A DNA stretch of 28,029 bases from an uncultured Veillonella sp. (GTDB lineage Bacteria; Bacillota; Negativicutes; Veillonellales; Veillonellaceae). Below the pieces are notes generated by a model. That model did not search any database and was not told the origin of the DNA. It was given only the letters and a program-made list of their open reading frames with translations. Below, one piece after another: positions 23,612-28,029 of this stretch. Made by a program: the position numbers and the translations under genes. Position 1 is the stretch's first letter; the number at the start of each line of letters is the position of its first letter. The stretch spans positions 1-28,029 of the forward strand of contig URPV01000013.1 in NCBI GenBank assembly GCA_900549805.1. Reading direction: 5' to 3'.

Positions 23612-25798
23612 ATGAAATCTAAGAATGCATTGCGCTTGGCTGTGCTATGCGCTGTAGTTTCTGCATGTTCTGTTCCTGTAATGGCTGCACCAGCCACTAA
23701 TCCTCCAGGGCAAGGCCCAGGGGTTGCTATTGGTACTGGTTCTAATGCCCAACGTGATGGGGTGGTAGCCATCGGTAAAAACGCCCATACTAACTATGCT
23801 GGTGGTTCTAACTATGCTAATGTGAATGGTGATGTAGCCATTGGTGAAAATGCTACTACTCACAGCTATTATGACCAATCTGGTTCTGTAGCTATTGGTC
23901 AAAATTCGTATGTAGAAAATACCATTGGTCAACAAGATAAGCTCTTTGCCTTTAACCAAACTAGTTTTGGTGGTTTTTTGGGCTTGGGTAGTCTTCCACA
24001 ACAGCCAGATAAGGTTATAGCAGGTGTTGCTGTCGGTAATAATGCCTACGTTAGGTCTGGTGGTACCATGATTGGTTCCCATAATTATCGTGGCCAAATT
24101 GGCGATATTACAGTCGATACTGATTCCCATAATACTATCCGTAAAACTGGACTAGGTGTATATTCCACAACCATTGGTGGTAATAGCTTTACCAATGGTA
24201 CGGTGGCGACTAACACTGGTGCCCTCAATGTCATTTCTAGTGATTATGATGGAAATGATGCTGACAAAGCAACTAAAAATTTTGGCGCTACCATCAATGG
24301 TACCCTAAACTCCATTGAATCTGCTACATCCAGTGATAACAATGCAGGCATCGCTAATGCTGTCGTCGGCACAGCTAATAGAACGGCTAATTCTAATGGT
24401 ACTTTAGTATTTGGTGCAGGTAACGAAATTACTAACTCCATTGCTACTATCGATAGATCTCCTATGTCTGGTAGTCTATTTGGTGGGCCAAGCTCTATTA
24501 CAGCCATGGCCGATAAGGTGAGAGATGCTGTTAAAGCAAGTAATGCTGGCGGTGCAACCATGGCCTTTGGCGGTGGCAACAAGGCAGATTACACCTTGCG
24601 GACGGCTATGATTGGTGTCAATAATACAGTGACAGGGACTTCCGGTTCTGAAGCATCGGATAACTTTGTAGTTGGTTTTAATAATACGGGTACTAATGTA
24701 AAAGGGACGACCATAATCGGTACTAACCGTACTGCTACAGGCACTGAAAACTCTATCATTATGGGAGCGGCTACGAATCCTACAACAACTGCAGTTAATA
24801 ATGCAGTCGTGTTAGGGACAGATGCTAATGTTACTGTAGCTGGTGGTGTTGCACTTGGTGCTAACTCTATCGCCTCCCGTGGTGCTAATGAAGCATCTGG
24901 TTATGACCGTTCTATCGATGGTCCTTCTAGCGATACATCTTCTACATGGAAACCAACTGATGCGGCTGTTTCCGTTGGCGATGGTACTACTCATACGCGT
25001 CGTATCACCTCCTTGGCTGCTGGCTCTCAAGATACAGATGCTGTAAACGTCGCCCAATTGAAGAAGGTAGTTGCTGATTCTGGTAACCAAAATAACATTA
25101 TCAACAACCGTATCAATAAGTTAGATGGCCGTATGGATAAGGTAGGAGCTGGTGCTGCTGCTTTAGCTGCCTTGCATCCATTGGACTTTGATCCAGATGC
25201 TAAATGGGACTTTGCAGCAGGCTATGGTAACTATGCTGGGTCTAATGCTACCGCTATTGGTGCTTATTACCGTCCTAACGAAGATGTGATGCTATCTGTC
25301 GCTGGGACTATGGGCACTGGTGAAAACATGGTTAATGCTGGTTTATCCCTTAAGTTTGGCGGTGTAAAGGGTGTATCTAAATCCCGTGTAGCTCTTGGTA
25401 AGGAAGTGCTTGCCTTGAAACAAGAAGTAGCTGAATTGAAAGCTATGTTGGGCGCACAACCTGGTTTAGCTACTCAAGGGGCTAATCGCACTACAGTATT
25501 CCCTGATGTACCTTCTAATCATTGGGCTTATCAAGCTGTTCAAGGGTTAGCTGATAAGGGCCTCGTAGAAGGTTATCCAGATGGGACCTTCGGTGGCGAT
25601 AAGATGATGACTCGTTATGAATTCGCATCCATTATTTACCGGGCTGTACAGAAAGGTGCTCTTGTTGATGAACGTCTAGTCAAGGAATTCGGTCCTGAAC
25701 TTGCCTTGTTCCGTGTCGATACAATTAAGAAAGATAAGGCTGGCAACCCTGAAATTCAACGGGTTCGGGTAAACCACCAAGAAAAGGCTCATAAATAA
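23612..25798 (+). CDS. YadA-type trimeric autotransporter adhesin with C-terminal SLH domain
   Basis: This is a predicted surface adhesin. A signal peptide (1-28, ending VPVMAAP) is followed by a YadA-like head (about 35-440) with many AIGxxA-type repeats such as GVVAIGKNA, GDVAIGENA, GSVAIGQNS and GGVALGANS. The neck/stalk is RRITSLAAGSQDTDAVNVAQL (near 465), and a short coiled coil (NNRINKLDGRMDKV) follows. The YadA anchor (about 515-590) contains ALHPLDFDPDAKWDFAAGYG and AIGAYYRP. In most such proteins the anchor ends the chain. Here a coiled coil (LALKQEVAELKAML) and one SLH domain (about 628-690, FPDVPSNHWAYQAVQGLADKG) follow. The start at 23612 is preferred over an ATG six codons upstream, because the ribosome site AGGAG lies between them. 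The length is 728. Confidence 0.93.
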   Translation: MKSKNALRLAVLCAVVSACSVPVMAAPATNPPGQGPGVAIGTGSNAQRDGVVAIGKNAHTNYAGGSNYANVNGDVAIGENATTHSYYDQSGSVAIGQNSYVENTIGQQDKLFAFNQTSFGGFLGLGSLPQQPDKVIAGVAVGNNAYVRSGGTMIGSHNYRGQIGDITVDTDSHNTIRKTGLGVYSTTIGGNSFTNGTVATNTGALNVISSDYDGNDADKATKNFGATINGTLNSIESATSSDNNAGIANAVVGTANRTANSNGTLVFGAGNEITNSIATIDRSPMSGSLFGGPSSITAMADKVRDAVKASNAGGATMAFGGGNKADYTLRTAMIGVNNTVTGTSGSEASDNFVVGFNNTGTNVKGTTIIGTNRTATGTENSIIMGAATNPTTTAVNNAVVLGTDANVTVAGGVALGANSIASRGANEASGYDRSIDGPSSDTSSTWKPTDAAVSVGDGTTHTRRITSLAAGSQDTDAVNVAQLKKVVADSGNQNNIINNRINKLDGRMDKVGAGAAALAALHPLDFDPDAKWDFAAGYGNYAGSNATAIGAYYRPNEDVMLSVAGTMGTGENMVNAGLSLKFGGVKGVSKSRVALGKEVLALKQEVAELKAMLGAQPGLATQGANRTTVFPDVPSNHWAYQAVQGLADKGLVEGYPDGTFGGDKMMTRYEFASIIYRAVQKGALVDERLVKEFGPELALFRVDTIKKDKAGNPEIQRVRVNHQEKAHK

Positions 25799-25840
25799 TA
25801 AATCATAGGAGACATTGCGTTTCTAATCTATATGAGCATA

Positions 25841-25876
25841 AAAAGAGATCCACCTCTTAGGAGATGGATCTCTTTT
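25841..25876 (+). terminator. Intrinsic terminator after the autotransporter
   Basis: A 12-bp stem (25841-25852 and 25865-25876) continues through one mismatch into three more pairs around TTA and ends in TTTTAT. Confidence 0.85.
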
Positions 25877-25910
25877 ATATTACCAGACAAACATGCTAAA
25901 GAGGCCTAGA

Positions 25911-25939
25911 TTGAAATCATTTATAAGTGTGGTTACAAT
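25911..25939 (+). promoter_or_regulatory. Promoter of queC
   Basis: TTGAAA (25911-25916), 17 nt, TACAAT (25934-25939). It predicts a leader of roughly 90 nt. Confidence 0.55.
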
Positions 25940-25995
25940 TAGATTATGGGATTGTAGTAAAGAGAAAAACTGAGATATTCCAGGATGGATGTTAT

Positions 25996-26021
25996 CGCTG
26001 AGGCTAGTGTATAAGTCAGCG
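25996..26021 (+). promoter_or_regulatory. Leader hairpin abutting the queC ribosome binding site
   Basis: CGCTGA (25996-26001) pairs with TCAGCG (26016-26021), 14-nt loop; the 3' arm ends at the first base of GGAGAGGAG. Folding next to the ribosome site could affect translation. I could not fit the preQ1-I riboswitch consensus here. Confidence 0.35.
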
Positions 26022-26035
26022 GAGAGGAGAATAGA

Positions 26036-26752
26036 ATGGATCAATTGAATGCTAATAAGGCAGTTGTCTTGTCTTCTGGAGGACTCGATTCCACTACAGC
26101 TTTGGCTAAGACCGTGGCGGCCTTAGGTAGAGACCATGTATTAGCCCTATCTTTTTTCTACGGCCAACGGCATGATAAGGAATTAGTCTCTAGTCAGAAG
26201 GTAGCTGACTATTATGGGGTTAAGCACATCACCCTAAACCTAGAAGGGGTGATGCAGTTTTCTAATGCCTCTCTCTTGAGCCATTCTAGCCAGTCCATAG
26301 AGGAGACTTCTTATGCAGACCAAGTGGCAGCTAGTGAAAATGGAAAGGTAGCTACCTATGTGCCCTATAGGAATGGGCTTTTCCTGTCGGCAGCAGCCTC
26401 TATGGCTATGTCTCTTTGCGAAGATCCGAAAGACCGAGCACTAGTAGTCATCGGAAATCATGCTGACGACTATGCAGGCAATGCTTATGCTGATTGCAGT
26501 CCAGAGTTTATTGAGGCTATTAAAAAGTCCATAGAGCTAGGGACCTATGGCCAAGTGTCCGTCTATTCACCCTTCCGTTTTTCCAGCAAAAAAGATATTG
26601 TGACAGAAGGACTAGCACTTAAGGTTCCTTACCAGTTGACCTGGTCTTGTTACCAGGGAGGGGACCAACCTTGCCATCTTTGTGGGACTTGTCGTGATCG
26701 GGAAGAGGCCTTTGCAGCTAACGGGGTTGTGGATCCTTTGAATGCTGACTAG
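26036..26752 (+). CDS. queC: 7-cyano-7-deazaguanine synthase
   Basis: QueC converts 7-carboxy-7-deazaguanine to preQ0 with ATP and ammonia, a step of queuosine tRNA modification. The PP-loop motif is LSSGGLDSTTAL (near residue 13). The zinc site is CYQGGDQPCHLCGTC at the C-terminal end, with four cysteines. GNHADDYAGNAYADCSPEFI is also typical. The length of 238 is normal. GGAGAGGAG precedes the ATG. The gene stands alone, with its own promoter and terminator; queD, queE and queF are not in this window. Confidence 0.96.
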   Translation: MDQLNANKAVVLSSGGLDSTTALAKTVAALGRDHVLALSFFYGQRHDKELVSSQKVADYYGVKHITLNLEGVMQFSNASLLSHSSQSIEETSYADQVAASENGKVATYVPYRNGLFLSAAASMAMSLCEDPKDRALVVIGNHADDYAGNAYADCSPEFIEAIKKSIELGTYGQVSVYSPFRFSSKKDIVTEGLALKVPYQLTWSCYQGGDQPCHLCGTCRDREEAFAANGVVDPLNAD

Positions 26753-26789
26753 TGTAAGTTTTATAGTCTCATAGATTTATCAGGTAAAG

Positions 26790-26832
26790 AAAAAAGGTTA
26801 GTCTCCGCTAAGTAGACGGAGGCTAACCTTTT
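26790..26832 (+). terminator. Intrinsic terminator after queC
   Basis: A 16-bp stem (arms about 26792-26807 and 26817-26832, one G-U pair, 9-nt loop) ends in TTTT. Confidence 0.88.
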
Positions 26833-26853
26833 AGTGGGTAGTAGGAGTTTTAT

Positions 26854-26994
26854 ATGCTTGCAGTTATTGTAAATACCATAGCTATTGTGCTGGGGTCAAT
26901 GATAGGCTTGTTCTTTCAGGCGGGGATTCCTAAACGGGTATCAGATACCATGGTGCATTATAAGCCTTTTGCCTTTTTATTGCTGATATACTAG
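26854..26994 (+). pseudogene. Truncated DUF554-family membrane protein gene (5' remnant)
   Basis: A 46-codon frame starts at an ATG with TAGGAGTTTTAT upstream. Its first 33 residues (MLAVIVNTIAIVLGSMIGLF, then GIPKRVSDTMV) match the N-terminus of DUF554/YdfK-type membrane proteins, which are normally about 220-240 residues. After SDTMV the sequence changes to HYKPFAFLLLIY and stops. The rest of the family protein is absent: the next bases are the end of the convergent methyltransferase gene, only 14 nt away. The remnant therefore looks like the left edge of a deletion or replacement. The intact ribosome site and start suggest a recent event. Confidence 0.75.
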
Positions 26995-27008
26995 GCCTGT
27001 GATGCCAT

Positions 27009-27830
27009 TTACTTGGTTGCCCAGGTTACCCAAGCTACCGTATCTTCTGTTTTGTTGTAAATCTTTCCCTCTTTGGCAAGAGGGGTAATGAGTTCTCTAA
27101 TTGTATTCTTCATATCCTCCCTAGGGCCCCATCCATTGTTGTGGAGGCGCATGGTGAAGTAGTCCACTGCCTGATCAAGTTCCAGCACTTCAGTCTCTGG
27201 AACTACTTTGTATTCGATAGTCACATGTTTGCCTATATTCTGTATTGTAGACAGGCATGAATCTACCTTATCCCTCCAAGGAAAGGCGTCCTGGCCGAAG
27301 AAGTATTCAGATAGCCTATCTACGGTTTGGTCCTTGCGGGCGGAAAAGGCCACCCAGAGGCACTTACCTTTACTGGCCTTATGCATAGCTAAGATATTAT
27401 CTGAGTCAAACATGATGGGACAGAAGATACTATAGGTCAGGTCAAATGTCTGATTCCAGTTTAAGTCTTGTCGTGTTTGATCAGACCAAGGAGCGATATA
27501 AAGGTCTAGGGATAGATTCTCTTGGTCAGCCAACTGTTTGGCCCCATGAATCATACCATCTGATAGGTCAATGCCGGTAGCCTGGTAGCCCTGACGGGCT
27601 AGGCCTAGGGCGTAGTCGCAGACGCCGCAGCCGATATCTAAGATGGAACTACCCGTAGAGGGGAGAAGTTCCCGATTCTTGACGAAGGAAAGGAAGTCTA
27701 TTACTTGCTGCTTTCGATCTTCTCGATTATGCATAGTGACGAAAAAGGTGGACCGGTTATTCCAGGCATCTTGTTCGTCCCGCCAAATTTCGTCTATATC
27801 CTTGGCGAGTTGGTGAATTTTTGTTGTCAT
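27009..27830 (-). CDS. Class I SAM-dependent methyltransferase
   Basis: The protein is 273 residues, with the SAM-binding motif I SILDIGCGVCDYALGLARQG (near residue 63), the acidic end of strand beta-2 in ATGIDLSDGMI, and a methyltransferase core to about 165. The C-terminal 100 residues (WGPREDMKNTIRELITPL) are less typical and may bind substrate. There is no signal or membrane segment. AAGGAG lies 8 nt before the ATG. Substrate is unknown; similar enzymes occur beside metal or corrinoid uptake genes in anaerobes, but no such partner is seen here, and the upstream side is cut by the window. It converges on the truncated DUF554 remnant without a terminator between them. Confidence 0.85.
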   Translation of the reverse strand: MTTKIHQLAKDIDEIWRDEQDAWNNRSTFFVTMHNREDRKQQVIDFLSFVKNRELLPSTGSSILDIGCGVCDYALGLARQGYQATGIDLSDGMIHGAKQLADQENLSLDLYIAPWSDQTRQDLNWNQTFDLTYSIFCPIMFDSDNILAMHKASKGKCLWVAFSARKDQTVDRLSEYFFGQDAFPWRDKVDSCLSTIQNIGKHVTIEYKVVPETEVLELDQAVDYFTMRLHNNGWGPREDMKNTIRELITPLAKEGKIYNKTEDTVAWVTWATK

Positions 27831-27852
27831 AGTATAACTCCTTATTGCATGT

Positions 27853-27993
27853 GCTAGGTTATGGTTATAAAAATTGATTTAGCAATCTAAGTGGTAAGCA
27901 TTACTTAGGTTAAGCACCCTTAGTAGTCCTGCCTAGGTTAAGTACCTTATTGGTCCTGCCTAAGTAGTGTGACCGTATTAAGTATCTTATAGG
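27853..27993. repeat. Cluster of imperfect 27-28 bp tandem repeats
   Basis: TAGGTTAAG occurs at 27906-27914 and 27934-27942, and GTCCTGCC at 27926-27933 and 27953-27960, giving two adjacent units of 27-28 bp. A third, more diverged copy has TTAAGTATCTTAT (27978-27990; compare TTAAGTACCTTAT at 27938-27950). A partial CTAGGTTA lies at 27854. The cluster lies upstream of the methyltransferase gene, in non-coding DNA that reaches the window end. No open frame is seen there. Confidence 0.6.
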
Positions 27994-28029
27994 AGGCCCT
28001 AGACTAAGTGTAAATGATTTTTTCTATTT

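Noticed and set aside
25877..26035. preQ1 riboswitch upstream of queC
   Set aside because: AGAGGCCTAG at 25900 superficially recalls the preQ1-I start, but it lies upstream of the predicted promoter and the A-rich tail and pseudoknot partner are missing.

Overview
The window reads as a chromosomal segment of a strictly anaerobic, fermentative diderm Firmicute of the Negativicutes (Veillonella-like, genus not resolved). Three things point there: a YadA-type trimeric autotransporter that ends in an SLH domain, anaerobic enzymes (pyruvate formate-lyase, [FeFe]-hydrogenase, iron-sulfur L-serine dehydratase), and the Firmicute gene order mfd, MOP flippase, mazG, hup. I see no rRNA, tRNA, CRISPR array, prophage or insertion sequence.

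Layout. 1-134 holds the terminator of an upstream gene and a promoter. 135-6352 is a housekeeping run: mfd, a SpoVB/MurJ-like flippase, mazG and an HU gene with a lysine-rich tail. 6354-7665 is a stand-alone UgtP/MGDG-synthase-like glycosyltransferase. 7666-11275 is the pyruvate formate-lyase locus: an AT-rich regulatory region with several dyads, pflB, a separate 79-residue glycyl-radical gene (grcA-like) and pflA. 11311-11652 is a short, very acidic protein on the minus strand with its own consensus promoter. 11801-15288 carries a Uup-like ABC-F ATPase and a monomeric [FeFe]-hydrogenase. 15357-18768 holds tag, a nitroreductase, a LOG-family hydrolase and the two subunits of L-serine dehydratase. 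18922-21421 is a zinc (or manganese) uptake system, znuCB divergent from znuA. 21528-23258 is a CycA-like amino-acid permease with a soluble C-terminal extension. 23612-25798 is the SLH-tethered trimeric autotransporter. The right end has queC, a truncated DUF554 gene, a SAM methyltransferase and an imperfect repeat cluster.

Most notable is the split pyruvate formate-lyase. pflB (705 residues) keeps the catalytic Cys-Cys pair but stops just before the region that carries the radical glycine in the usual single-chain enzyme. That domain, with RVSGYAV, is a separate gene with its own ribosome binding site, and two dyads lie between the genes. I infer a two-chain enzyme in which the oxygen-sensitive radical subunit can be made and replaced separately.

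How the genes fit together: serine/glycine/D-alanine uptake (CycA-like) and serine dehydratase would feed pyruvate, PFL converts pyruvate to acetyl-CoA and formate, and the [FeFe]-hydrogenase disposes of electrons as H2. Almost every transcription unit is closed by a strong intrinsic terminator, so unit boundaries are unusually clear.
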